A stretch of 64,000 nt of DNA from positions 228,498-292,497 of the forward strand of contig KV425578.1 in the NCBI GenBank assembly GCA_001632425.1, given 5' to 3'. The stretch's first letter is position 1, and every line of letters starts with the position of its first letter. The position numbers were made by a program, and so were the translations under genes. The notes below the pieces were generated by a model. The model did no database searches, was not told the origin of the DNA, and saw nothing but the letters and a program-made list of their open reading frames with translations. Shown piece after piece: positions 46,381-57,926 of the stretch. The stretch comes from Neolentinus lepideus HHB14362 ss-1 (lineage: Eukaryota; Basidiomycota; Agaricomycetes; Gloeophyllales; Gloeophyllaceae).

Positions 46381-49333
46381 ATGGATGTAATAACGCTGCT
46401 GACCTTTCCTAAGACGTCGAGAGCGTTCTCGACGTTCCAGACGGCGGTCGCAGACAACGGGTCTGCATCTCCTCCAACCAAGAAAGCACGTTTGGATCCT
46501 GCATCTGACACTGCTTCTGCATATAGATCGAGACAGAATGACCACGACGAAAGTAGAGGACCACGCAGTATAAGGATAGTCGGCGAACCTAGTACGTCCA
46601 TGTGCTACGGTGGATAGTGCAGTCGCTGAGATTCAGCAGTCAATCCGGTATCGGAGCGTCGGTTCGATGTCACATCAAATCAACTGAGGGCGTGCATCCG
46701 AATACTTTTGACGACAGATCCCCAAGACAAGTTACCTTTGACCTATGAAGGCATCTACACTGCCTGCCAATCGCTGGTGGACATCGCCGACAGAGGTGAA
46801 GATGTCTATCAAAAATTCAAGATGGAGCTGGACCAGTGTGTCGGAAGACTGGCTAGGCTCCTTGCCGAAAGCGAGGAAGAGCACACCAAATGGATTATTC
46901 CCTTCGTCGGGGTCTGCGCTTGGTTTGAGAAGCAAGTGGTGCGTTCATCGCAATGTTGACGAATGTCTTGAACGAAATGGCTATGTTAGGGTTTACTGCA
47001 ATCTCTCCTGGCCCACTTGGATCAAAAATATGTGATCTTGAAGAATGTAGAGCATGTTCGGTTCGTGCAGACAGTTGTGATGGCATCACAAAAGTTAATA
47101 ATCTGCTTTACAGTCAACTCGCCAATGAAATGTTCACCGCACGCATATTCGCCAACACGGAGATACAGAAACGATTGAATACAGCCGTCGAGGACTGGCT
47201 CAATTATGAACGTCAAAACAGGTTAGTATTATCTGCATTTTGGACAGCCTATATCTTATTTTTCAGAGTGGTACACGAGCTCCGTCCACGCTTTCAAGAG
47301 CTCATCAATCACCTCTACATTTACGGGCAGTATGTCCCAATTATGGAAAGACCATACTTGGAGTTCACGGAAGCGTATTATATTGCCGAGTCACAGCGCC
47401 TTTACGAGACGTGCGGGCATGCGAGGGAGTTTGCGAAGGAGTGTAAAAGGCGAATCCAAGAGGAAGAGCAGCGCTCTAGGGAGGTGCTATCTCCCGCAAG
47501 CTGGAACTTCATCAAGGAGATGACCGAGAAACAGCTTTTAAATGGACGGCTGAAGTGGCTGGCTGCTAATGGTAAGTCCCAGTTCATAACCTGGAAACCA
47601 TAGTCCTGACAGGCTTTCGTAGCCGTGCCCGCATGTATGGACGATAAAGCTCTCGACGAACTAGCCGATTTGTACGACCTTTTCTCCAGAACGAGCGGCC
47701 AGAAGGTCCTGGCGAATGCTTTCAAGGAATATGTGCAGGTATATCGTGGACCTACTGCTTTACTAGCCTTCTGACCAGCAATCCCCCAGAGCAACGTGAA
47801 GGCGATTGTGAAGGATGAGGCCCGGGACGACGAGATGGTCGATCGCCTTCTCGAATGTAAGGCGTTCGCTGAGTCCGCCATATCGACTGCCTTCGTCGAC
47901 GTCATCCACAACCCTATCGTCGACGAAAGTCACGCGTCTACCTCGAACGCACCACAAGTGCCGTCAGTCAAACGAGCCAACAAAGAATTCAGCTATGCCA
48001 TGTTCGATGCGTTCCACCACGGTTTCAAGGCACGCAGGAAGAAGCCTGCGGAGATGATCGCGAAATACCTTGACAAGGCAATGAGGCGCGGACAGAAGGG
48101 CGCGAGCGACGAGGAGTTTGATCGTGCTCTTGATGCGGCGCTGTCACTATATAGGTTCACAGATGATAAAGACGTGTTCAGGACGTTTTATCGGAGGGGT
48201 CTTGCGAAACGGCTGTTGTTGCAGAGGAGTGCGTCGGATGATTTTGAGAAGGCTGTGCTGAAGAAATTAAAGGAACGTGAGTGTATCTACATTGCTGTCC
48301 GTCTTAGGGTTGAGAGGCTAACACGCTGGCTGTTAGAATTTGACCCGGAGTTTGAGACGGGTGATGACATGTTCAAGGATCTTGCCTTGTCTAAGGACAT
48401 GCTAATCGAGTTCCATGAGAAACTTCCGGAAGACTCTCCCGCGCATAAGCTGTCCGTGACCGTGCTGCAACAGAGTGTCTGGCCGTTCACTACGAGTGCC
48501 ACCGTTGACCTACCTGTTTCTGTACGTACACATCAGCTCCAAACTTCTACAAGTCCTAATCATGGTCATAGATGCAAGATCAGCTGAACAGGTTCAATGT
48601 CTTCTATAAGAACAAGCACCAGGGTAGAAAGCTCGAATGGGACCACAACCTTGGCACCGCCAATCTCAAGGCGCAGTTCAAGGCCGGTCCGAAGGATTTG
48701 TCCGTTAGTCTTTATCAGGCTGTGATCCTACTATTGTTCAACGACGCCGACGAGATCGCGTTCGCTGACATCCAAACATTAGTGCGTATGGGTACGTACT
48801 TCCAAGACTACCCATGTCCCTTCATACTTAGACGGAGGTATCGTCAGAGAATGCACAGTTGCGTCGCACACTGCAGAGTCTTGCATGTGGCAAGAAGAGG
48901 GTTTTGAAGAAGCGACCTGCCGGACCTGACGTTGATGACAAAGATGTTTTCTATTATAACGCCGACTTCACGGACCCAAGGCCAAGGGTGCATATCAACT
49001 CCATCCAAGTGAAAGAGACGGTACGATATACTGCTTTCGGCATCCAAGCCGCGGAGTCACTAACGTACTGCTATCTAGCCCGAGGAAGCGAAACGCACAC
49101 AGTCGGCAATTGAAGGCGATCGGAAGCACATCCTCGATGCTGCCATCGTTCGTATTATGAAGGCAAAGAAGCAGCTGCGCTACGAGCAGCTAAAGAACGA
49201 CACGATCGACGCCGTCAAGAAGCATTTCGTGCCGGAAGTGAGTTCTATCAAGCAGCGCATCCAATCGCTCCTGGAGCAAGAGTATGTGAGACGAGATGAT
49301 GATGATATGAATTTGTATATCTATGTTGCATAA
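46381..49333 (+). CDS. Cullin-4, scaffold of CRL4 ubiquitin ligases
   Basis: A multi-exon gene of roughly 780-830 residues. After a low-complexity N-terminus with a basic patch (SPPTKKARLDPASDTASAYR), cullin repeats follow: YEGIYTACQSLVDIA, LLQSLLAHLDQKYVILKNVE, YLEFTEAYYIAESQRLYE, FKEYVQ, NKEFSYAMFDAFHHGFKARR with KPAEMIAKYLDKAMRRG, FRTFYRRGLAKRLLLQRSAS, then the cullin homology domain (LNRFNVFYKNKHQGRKLEWD, LRRTLQSLACGKKRVL). The C-terminal winged helix has DAAIVRIMKAKKQLRYEQL, containing the neddylation lysine, and ends MNLYIYVA at TAA 49331. Spacing and the VRIMKAKK context fit CUL4 better than CUL1 or CUL3. Exon edges before about 46700 are uncertain. Confidence 0.88.
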
Positions 49334-51376
49334 GTGTCGTTACATATCGGAGTTTACCTTCTACTGTCAAGTCAGCAGGGGTTTTATCGTTAGTTACTAG
49401 TTAATAGTCAACCTCGCATACAAGTTAACAGTTGATCAATGAATGACTTTAACGGGTGGTTTCAACATTCCAGAGAGCAATAACATGGTAGATAATGTTT
49501 TGTTTGTGATTCAAGGCAAAGTATTGATGATAAATAGTGCAAAAAAAAATCAAAAAGGCACAAAAAAGGTGGTTATTGTCCCCACGCTGCGCTTCAAACA
49601 TTCAGACAGCTTCCTGGACAAGCTTGCCCTTCATCTTGGTTCTGAGCAAGTGCATCAAAGAAGCTTGCACACATTCAAATATTCAAGACCCCACCTCATT
49701 CACCAGAATCTCATCTCACCATTGCATTGCAAGAGGCAGATGTTCAGATGGGTAAAAGTGCGAAAGTTGGATGCACAGCTGGTATTAGAGCGTATTTGCA
49801 GCGCCCAAACGGCCAATTTTATTCAGAAATTTGGAGCTTCCGATTCATAAAAACGTGGCAAGCCAGAATGCCGTAACCAAGGGTCAATTGTTGCAAAGAC
49901 TTGCCCATAGCACTCGCGTTTTCCACTCTTTTGACTTCATTTTTTTTCAGGGATGAAATATCGATACATACGACTCTGATGCATCCAAGAATGGTCTTGA
50001 TATGCTGAGCTTTGGAGGAAACCGAGCATCAGTGAAACATCAGTTGCGCTATTTTTAGCCATCACTCGCGGTTGACCCCAAAAATTGGAACTCTCTTTCA
50101 CAAAACTTTTGGGCGCTGCGAATATTATGCCACAACAACTTCATGTGCAGACGCTCAAACGCTCAAAATGAAGCGATGCCAGAGAATTAACTTGAACGCG
50201 TGGATAAACACTTTCACGACCCTGCAGCGTTGAATTGCATGCGGTACTATCCCCACTCAGTCAGGTAGAACATGTTCCGTCGGTTCCGTACGTAGGAAGT
50301 CCGTTCGCTGATGGCCGCCTTAAATGTGAGTTTGTAACGCACTCTATTGAAGGGGAGGCGTCTTCTGCGAGTCAGTCTAAGGGCCGATACAGGTCAGCTT
50401 GACAGAGTAACAACGGCAGGCATGTCATTTCCCGGTATTTCAATCGCCGGCTCTACCAAGGTGACCGTTGATCATCGATCATCACTCAGGCGAGAGCCCG
50501 CATAGCCCGGATGATATCGCGAGAATGAAACCACATACCCATGCGAGCGATGTGATCACATGATGCCTAAACGGGCGCACGTATAAAATGCAGTCGACGA
50601 AGAAAAAATAAGATTGTAGCCGGTACTAGCAAAGTGAGAGGTGATAAGCGAAGAATGGAAGGGACAAGGGTGGTAAGGGATACGACAGGTATGTAGACAA
50701 TGATACAATACTGCGATGGAAGTGCAGCAGACAAACAAACGACGATGCATCTGGCATGAATAACTCGGTATCCATCAGTCCGCTTCACAACAAACAGGGC
50801 AAGTACCGTCTCACGGATAAGTTAGAGAAAACAACTGAGGTACATGGGAAGAAGACGAAAAGGAGCAAGATGGAGGGATGTCAGGTTTGACTGGGCCTTC
50901 AACACAGTTTAGCGGGGCGTCAAGCGCAAGGCAAGAATCAGCGGAGTTCTGAGAGCGCCAATTCAAAGCATGATTTCTCGAATCTAAGAGGGTTGAGCAA
51001 AAATAGCCGAGCAGACCATGTGAGCGTTCTCGCACCCTGAGAACAAGTCGAGGCAACTCACATTCTTGCTTATGATTGCACTGCCCACATTGGGAAGCAA
51101 AGAATTGCATTCACGCCCGATGAAGCGCCGAAAGAGTTGATCGAAGGAGGAATTGACATGGAGTTTATCGCGCAAACATAGCAAAAGGAAGAGAAAAATG
51201 AGTTAACCATTAACGACGGGACAACGCATGCAAGACAAATCAACGCGTGAATGTGTGCCGCCCCCGAGTTGTGGCCAGCTCAGCGGGGAGGTCGGAAAGA
51301 AACCAAGAGAGTGAATGCATAGTACAAGTGTGAAAACATGCAAGCGAGAAAGGACGTCTGAACGTCGTGAACGCGA
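49334..51376. other. Intergenic, nothing recognised
   Basis: About 2 kb between convergent cullin-4 and G-alpha genes, presumably including both 3' untranslated regions. Short A-runs near 49540 and scattered small palindromes only. No coding or RNA gene is supported. Confidence 0.45.
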
Positions 51377-53128
51377 TCATATGAGCGCAGCATTCTCGAG
51401 ATTGCTTCGCAGAGTGATACTGCAGCCCAGGTGAGAAGGGCGCACGATAAGCGGGGGTAGCGGCAATGAACAATCGAAACATGAGAGGCAGGAAAGGATC
51501 ACTCACTCTGCGAAGGAAGAACGGGAGGACAGGATGGTCAGCACTTTGATACCAAATAGGGAATATGTTTAACATACCTTCTACTGCGGCCATCACCACC
51601 CGCAACATAGCCGTGTCCGTTGCTGTTGTTAGGCTGGGGAACATGTCAAGCGTCAACCACTGGGAACCAACTACAATACAGCGCAGCGTTAAAGTCCGTC
51701 TTCACTCACTGGATGTAAATCTCCCGTTCCTTCGCTCCCGCCTTCTGTGCTAACTTCGCGAACCGTCTCTTGAAATACTCGCGGCCAGCACGTACATCAC
51801 CCGATTCACCGTCAAAATCCTACATTGACAGGCTGGTAAATCCCCGAGGAACAGGTCAATACGTGACATATACTTACAGGGAAATAGTTCTTGATATCAG
51901 AGTGTGCAATCTTCTTTTCGAAAAGATCGTTCTTGTTAAGGAACAAGATCTAGACACCGCGTTATCCAAACGGTCCACAGTCCTCGGCAGATAAAAAAAC
52001 GCACTATAGACGTCGTCTTAAACCACTGTGAATGGCATATCGAGTCCCATATAGTCATAGCATCTTGCATTTGATTCTATGATGCGAACATCATCAGAGC
52101 CAATCAGCACAGGCACACGCCACGAAGCTTACCGCATCCTTGTCTTCTACCAGGCATTGATCGTAACCACTCAAGCTCACCAGAAAGAGTATACTCGTAA
52201 CGTCCTGGAAACAATGAATCCACTTGCGCCGTTCACTCTTCTGTCCACCGACGTCTACCATGAGCATCTCGTGGTCCTTCAGCTGGAACATCGTCTCTGT
52301 GATACCGATTGTCCGTGCACGACAATGTACAATGTCCAATTCATGTGGTTGGTAATCTGGCTTGAATAGACGGTCAAGTTGGGGAAAGAAGTACTCGAGG
52401 CTTTCGTAACATGAAAGCGGTCAGATCGAGTACATGAAAGATAGACGAACGACTCACTTTTCGGGCAGCGCAGCCTCGTTACCTCTGCTGTACGCCTTTT
52501 GTAGATTCTCGTCTCCCCAAAGGTTATTCAGAGGCTCATAGAAAGACTCGGGAAATGGTTCGTGATCCTTGATGTCCGCAGCGTTCTCAATAAGTTCAAG
52601 ATATGGCTGATTCGCCTCCGACACTTGGAGTTCCATATCCTCCATCGCTAACAGGACAGATTGCAGGCCGTGAGTAAGGTTGTTGAAGACAAGTTGGCGA
52701 TACGACTCGACTTCTTGGGGAGTGAAGGGGACTTTGTGAATGAGGCGCATTTGCTTTGAACGATCATCACGTTCAGCGCCACAATTCTAATGATTTCGAT
52801 GCGGACGAACTTACCTTTAGGATCGTTGATTTGCCGGAGTCTCCGGAACCTAGCAGCAAGACCTGAAAGACCTCAATAATGACACTGATGTACATCGGGA
52901 ACCGCTCCATACCTTGACTTGCGATGCTAGCTTTGCTTTCGCCTGGACAATGCCGTATCAGCACGCATATTGAAGCAGGTTTAGGAGACTCAGCAGATGT
53001 TGCCGAGAGCGGCTGTAATGTCTGCCACAGGTTATGCTCACCTCCCTCAACTCCTTTTCCACCTCCTTATTCCGCCTCTTCTCGTCCTCCGAAACCTCTA
53101 CACCACCCGAAGACATGCACGCACCCAT
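51377..53128 (-). CDS. Heterotrimeric G-protein alpha subunit
   Basis: Eleven predicted exons (minus): 53042-53128, 52913-52942, 52815-52862, 52458-52753, 52133-52400, 52005-52076, 51878-51949, 51710-51819, 51578-51633, a one-nucleotide exon at 51507, and 51377-51419. They sum to 1083 nt, 360 residues. MGACMSS gives an N-myristoylation Gly and a palmitoylation Cys for membrane attachment. G1 is LLLGSGDSGKSTILK (GAGESGKS in most family members), switch I RARTIGITET with the arginine finger, switch II DVGGQKSERRKWIHCFQDV, G4 FLNKNDLF, G5 TTATDT, and the receptor-contact C-terminus NLENAALI. It couples GPCRs (nutrient or pheromone) to cAMP or MAPK signalling. The frame closes only with the micro-exon. 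Confidence 0.92.
51507..51507 (-). other. Predicted single-nucleotide exon of the G-alpha gene
   Basis: Minus-strand context CTTCCTTCGCAG | A | GTGAGT: a pyrimidine tract with a CAG acceptor directly abutting a consensus donor. The preceding exon ends GTA GAA G (51578) and the last begins TATCACTC (51419). Joining G + A + T makes GAT, giving AVEDITLRSNLENAALI, the canonical G-alpha ending. The flanking introns would be 70 and 87 nt. Confidence 0.75.
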
Positions 53129-55671
53129 GATTAAGCAGGTATACTAGAGTAACGAATAGAAGTAGGCGGACGCCGGATCCAGGGGGGCGCTATACAGGGG
53201 CGGGATGGGCAAGTGAAACGCTTGAGGCCTTAACGTAGAACCAATAGAGCTATTCGTCCTCGCTGTTCGAGCCGTCGCAGTGAAGGCTGTGGGTACGCGC
53301 AATCATGATCAGACAGCGAATCTGATGCAGATTACGCAGAACTTACCGCCCGTGACCTCTGCGAGGCAATAATTAGACGAATGCAAGAGATAAATTAGAG
53401 CCGAAAGACTGTGAACGGAAAGGAAATATGGGGACAGCAGCGACGCGCTGAAAAAGGAGAAAAATACAAGGGCAACGCTTGTAATGAAGGGATGCACTTA
53501 GGCGCTACCGTCGATGCGGCTCGTGCCGGCCGGACTCTGACAGTTATGAATTACCTCCTTAATTGGCTATTCCCGACCCTTGTTCGCGAAACTGCTTCAT
53601 CGGACGCCGTTTCATCTACGGAATTGCGGACAAACACACAACGCTGCGAATCCTACAATCCAAACATACAGGATCCCATATAAGTATCACACTGGCGTTC
53701 AACTCAAGTCGTTCCTCAGGACCGAACTTCAGAAACAGAACTTCTATCAGAACTCCATGTTTCGGACAATCGATACCCAGACGCCGAGGCGTCAATGACC
53801 GGAATCATGATCGCTCTCAAGGCACTCGCATAAATAGGTCAGTAGTTGATATACGGACCGAGTAATTAATTGGACCTATAATTAATGGCACTTCTTCACA
53901 ATCAGGAGCCCGGCCTTGGGAGTTCTTGTCGACGTACTTATCGCACCCACAGTGAGCACAAAGCCCACGCGCGCCTGTGGAATGACATCTCTCGACAAGG
54001 CTGATGATGGTCAGTGACTAACATCACCGATGGACAGCCAAACTGGCCCCTGAGCACTGCTATCGGAGACCACTTTCAAACGTATAACACAACGGATGCA
54101 AAGCTTGTATCACAATGATACACAATGTCTCCACTATTAGCTGTTGTCAATGGCAGCAACTACCTTCATCTCATTATCTTACTCCTCTAAACCATAGAAT
54201 GAATACCCTATTCTACTACTTTCACGCCATCCGTGAGTAACAATCTCTTCACGGCACTGCGCCTTGATGTTCAGGTGGCGCCCTAAACACGAATCCTCCA
54301 GCACGATCATGTCGATGCCCCGCGCAGTTCTCCGCGCACGTCCGAACCGACGTCGAAAATTTGTCGCCTACTGGTCTTGCAATCCCTGAGCGACTAAGAG
54401 TAAGTCCTGATGCTGCTGATTCACTGGTTCGTTTTGTAGGCGCGAATTCCAATGCATGTATGAGGGCTAGGAGCTGGTCATTGACGTACAGACCACCAGT
54501 TTCTTGTCGGCAATCTTCGAGTCGGCGAGAGAAACCGCACTCGTCAATATCACTATTAAGAATACCTTCTGAATCTCAAGTCAGACCTCGGTGTATCGCC
54601 CGGAGGTCTATTAACTGAGAAGTATGCTCTTCAACTCTTCCATTTAGAACGCTCTTCGCCAAGTCCCGGCGATTCCCTTCGGTAAGCAAGGTGCAATCAA
54701 TTATCGAGTGTCCTTTCATTCAGAGCCTTCGCCGGTCATACTATTGTGGCCAGTAAGCGAAATAAGCGAATTCTTGAGGAAATATATATGTCACGACGCC
54801 TCCCATTGATTGCCATAGTAATAATCTAAGGCATTCGCTGACAGCTGTTGTCAATTACGCTATGAGTTCGTTGAACACTGTCAATGGACCTTCGAGGCCG
54901 TGGCGATCGCATGCTTGCGAGGAGGCCGTGAATCTTCGGCTGGTTGTTTGAGCGTTCGGATTACCGCTCGATTTCAGAATCTGGACAGTGTTCTTACCTT
55001 AGTGCTTCATTCGCCACGTTACATCGTTGGTTCGCACTCCCTTCGCTGATGCCGCCTTAAGTACTATCGTGGAGATGGGATCGAGTTTTGAAAAACGGTA
55101 TATCGCCTCCTGAACCTGACACAATTGCACGATTCCTTTCGGCGTTCATATATATATGTTCTATACAAGGTCTCTAGCTAGTTGTGGTAAGATATTTCCT
55201 CTGTGGAGGATGCCTGAAGACGAATATTATATGGTCGATACACCTGATGAGGAAAACAGGTATTGAGCAGATCTCAGCTGATATTGCTAATCTCTTGTAA
55301 AGAAAAAGGTTAATTAATGTTAAGTGCCGGGTTTTCAATGCAAATAGAGTTTGCCGATTGTCGACAGAGAGGATAGTTGCTTTTCAGTGGAGATGACAAG
55401 TGACTGAAATGATTATCTTCAGTAACGGCACGTCGAAAGCAGTATTTTGCTGCCGTACAACCCTTGTTGCCACTTTTCTCTCAGTGTTTTTCTTTGACAG
55501 GATTGTGGAGCACGTAAGATTGCATAGTTCTATCAAGACGGTACCCATAGATATTCAGATTTGACGGAGATATGGGCGCGGGATAATGAGACCTATAATT
55601 CCCACCACTGTGGCGGCGTAAAGTGTTTTCAATTGTGTTTGCGTCTGCTAACTTCTTCTCTCACAGACGCG
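53129..55671. other. Intergenic, no supported gene
   Basis: About 2.5 kb between the divergent G-alpha and UTP18 starts. On the minus strand 54250-54620 reads through for about 120 codons with a CAENCAGH stretch that vaguely recalls a cysteine-rich secreted domain, but frame and splice support are weak. Nothing else recognised. Confidence 0.4.
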
Positions 55672-57677
55672 ATGGGGAAACATGCACGCAAGCGACAACG
55701 GACAGGAAAACCACAAAATGAAGAGGTGCAACCATTAGGTTCCGTGATCTCAGTACTCGATGACTCCAGCAAGGACGATGAAGAACGCAGGTTGGAGAGC
55801 ATGCTGTTTGGAACGCAGTATGTTCCTTCGAAGAGGTCAGAGAAAAATGTCCTAGCTGTGTCGGATGAGGAGGACGAGGACTTGCAAATCGATGTTGGAG
55901 GAAGGGAACTTGGGCATCTTTTAGACACGGATGTGAGTTGCTACAATGTACACTATGAATTGTCCTGAACTAATAATCCAGCCGTTCGCAAGCTGTTCTT
56001 CGTAGATGACGCAGCACCATCTGCGTTGGAGCCCCCTGTACCAGACGGAGCAGAAGAAGACGAGGAGACGTCTGAAGCTTTCAGCGCCGGTAGCTCGAGC
56101 GAAGATGAATCAAGCTCCGAAGGACAGGAAGAGGACGGGGGAGCCCCTTCGGAAGCGCAGCCTCCTACGCCAGAACAGACCGCCTTCCATAAATCCCGGA
56201 AGGCACCGGCATGGACCGACCCCGACGACCAACAAATCCAAGTCTCCCTTGCTTCCGACAAACGCCTCCGCAAACTCCGCGACGCACCTTCCGAGGACTT
56301 GGTCGGCGGACGTGAGTATGAGCGTCGACTGCGGCGCCAGTTTGAGAAGATTAATCCGACACCGGAGTGGGCAATCAAGGCACGAAGAAAGGCGAAGCGG
56401 CGGAGAACGTCTGTATCTGGAGACGAGAGTGAGAACGAGGTGGTGGAGGATTTGTTGACATCGACAAATGGAATATTGAGCGCTGGAAAGAAGTCGAGAG
56501 GGCTGCCGCAGGGTACGCTGGCGATTGAGCGGTTAAGGGATGCGAATATCACTGCCAAAGCAGAGGGGGAGGTGAAGACCGTACAGTTTCACCCGTCGCC
56601 CCGAATACCGATCATGCTGACGGCCAGCACAGATAGGCGGCTGCGGTTGTTCAATGTGTGTAGTATCGCGATTATTTGGTAACTACTAATAATTTGTATT
56701 GTGCAGATCGATGGCCACTCGAACCCCCACCTGCAAACATTGCACATCCCATCTCTCCCTCTCACCAACGCGCTCTTCCATCCTGACGGCACATCCGTCC
56801 TCCTCACCGGTCCCCGCCCGTTCTACTACACCTACGACCTGCAGTCGGGCGCAAGCCGCCGCTCGCCACGCGGGCTGTGGGGCACGACTTTCGCGAACAA
56901 CAACCCGTTGGCTCAGGATGCGAGCATGGAGACCTGCGCGTTTAGTCCGAGCGGAGAAGTGCTTGCCGTTGGTGGTAGACGCGGGTACGTCCATCTCGTT
57001 GACTGGCAGAGTGGCGCGGGACAGGTTGTGGGGAGTGTGAAGATGAACGCGGGAGTCAAGAGCGTGTGGTGGGCGCGAGGCGGCGAGGCAAGGGAGTTGA
57101 TGACACTCAGCGAGGACTCGGAGGTGTATATATGGGACGTGGGCCAGCGGAGATGCATCAAGCGATGGAAGGAGGACGGGGGATTTGGGAGTCGTGTAAT
57201 GGTGGGTGATAACAAAGGGCAGTATCTCGCCATTGGGTACGTGCTTTCAACACTTGTTTGTTGTTCTTACTTCTATTGACCGCATACGCCAGCTCGAATA
57301 CAGGTTTCGTCAACGTTTACAGTCCCGCCTTGTCTACCTCGGACAAGCCTTTGAAGACGATTGGAAACCTGACGACGTCCATATCATCTCTCCAATTCAG
57401 CCACGATTCCCAGATTCTTGCAATGGCCAGCAACTCGAAAAAGGATCAAATGCGCCTGGTCAGTGGCATTTTCCTTCTACAGAACTGCAGTGTCTAACAA
57501 GTGCACCCGCAGATCCATTTACCGTCGTTAACAGCATTCTCTAACTGGCCTACGTCCAGCACACCACTCGGTCATGTTACAGCCATGGATTTCTCCCGAG
57601 GGAATGAATATGTTGCAGTCGGCAACAATCGCGGTCGAGTGCTATTGTATCAATTGCGAAATTATATCAACCAGTGA
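55672..57677 (+). CDS. UTP18: UTP18, U3 snoRNP / SSU processome WD40 protein
   Basis: Five exons (55672-55932, 55993-56655, 56707-57236, 57293-57458, 57513-57677) give 594 residues. The N-terminal third is charged with acidic Ser runs (SSEDESSSEGQEEDGG) and a UTP18 signature (LRRQFEKINPTPEWAIKA). Then come WD40 repeats: VKTVQFHPSPRIPIMLTAST, LTNALFHPDGTSVLLTGPRP, MGKHARKR start-proximal basic patch, METCAFSPSGEVLAVGGRRG, LMTLSEDSEVYIWDV and VTAMDFSRGNEYVAVGNNRG. It works in the nucleolus in the t-UTP/UTPB part of the SSU processome for 18S rRNA maturation. The last exon lies 250 bp from the convergent SPO22 stop. Confidence 0.92.
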
Positions 57678-57926
57678 TACTTGGTAGCATCGCATTCCAT
57701 ATAATTATTGACATGTATTCAGGTATATTGTGATGAGAGCAGCAGATACAGATGCAAGACGACAAGGTATACGGTGAGATGCGCTCAATTAGTCCGGCAA
57801 TGTCGAAGACACAATATAACAACGCAATGGTCGAGAGTGCCTAGAGGAGTCCCACATGCCGCCAGCCAGGAGGAAAGGGTAGCCGAGCTAGAGATCGTGC
57901 CGAATAAGAACAGTGGTCGCCACAGG

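Noticed and set aside
50556..51110. Minus-strand open frames in the 3' flank of the G-alpha gene
   Set aside because: No domain, biased composition or start context; they lie in the presumed 3' untranslated region.
54249..54620. Cysteine-containing minus-strand frame in the G-alpha/UTP18 gap (possible WSC-like remnant)
   Set aside because: Only one short Cys-x3-Cys stretch recalls such domains. No signal peptide, start or splice structure supports a gene.
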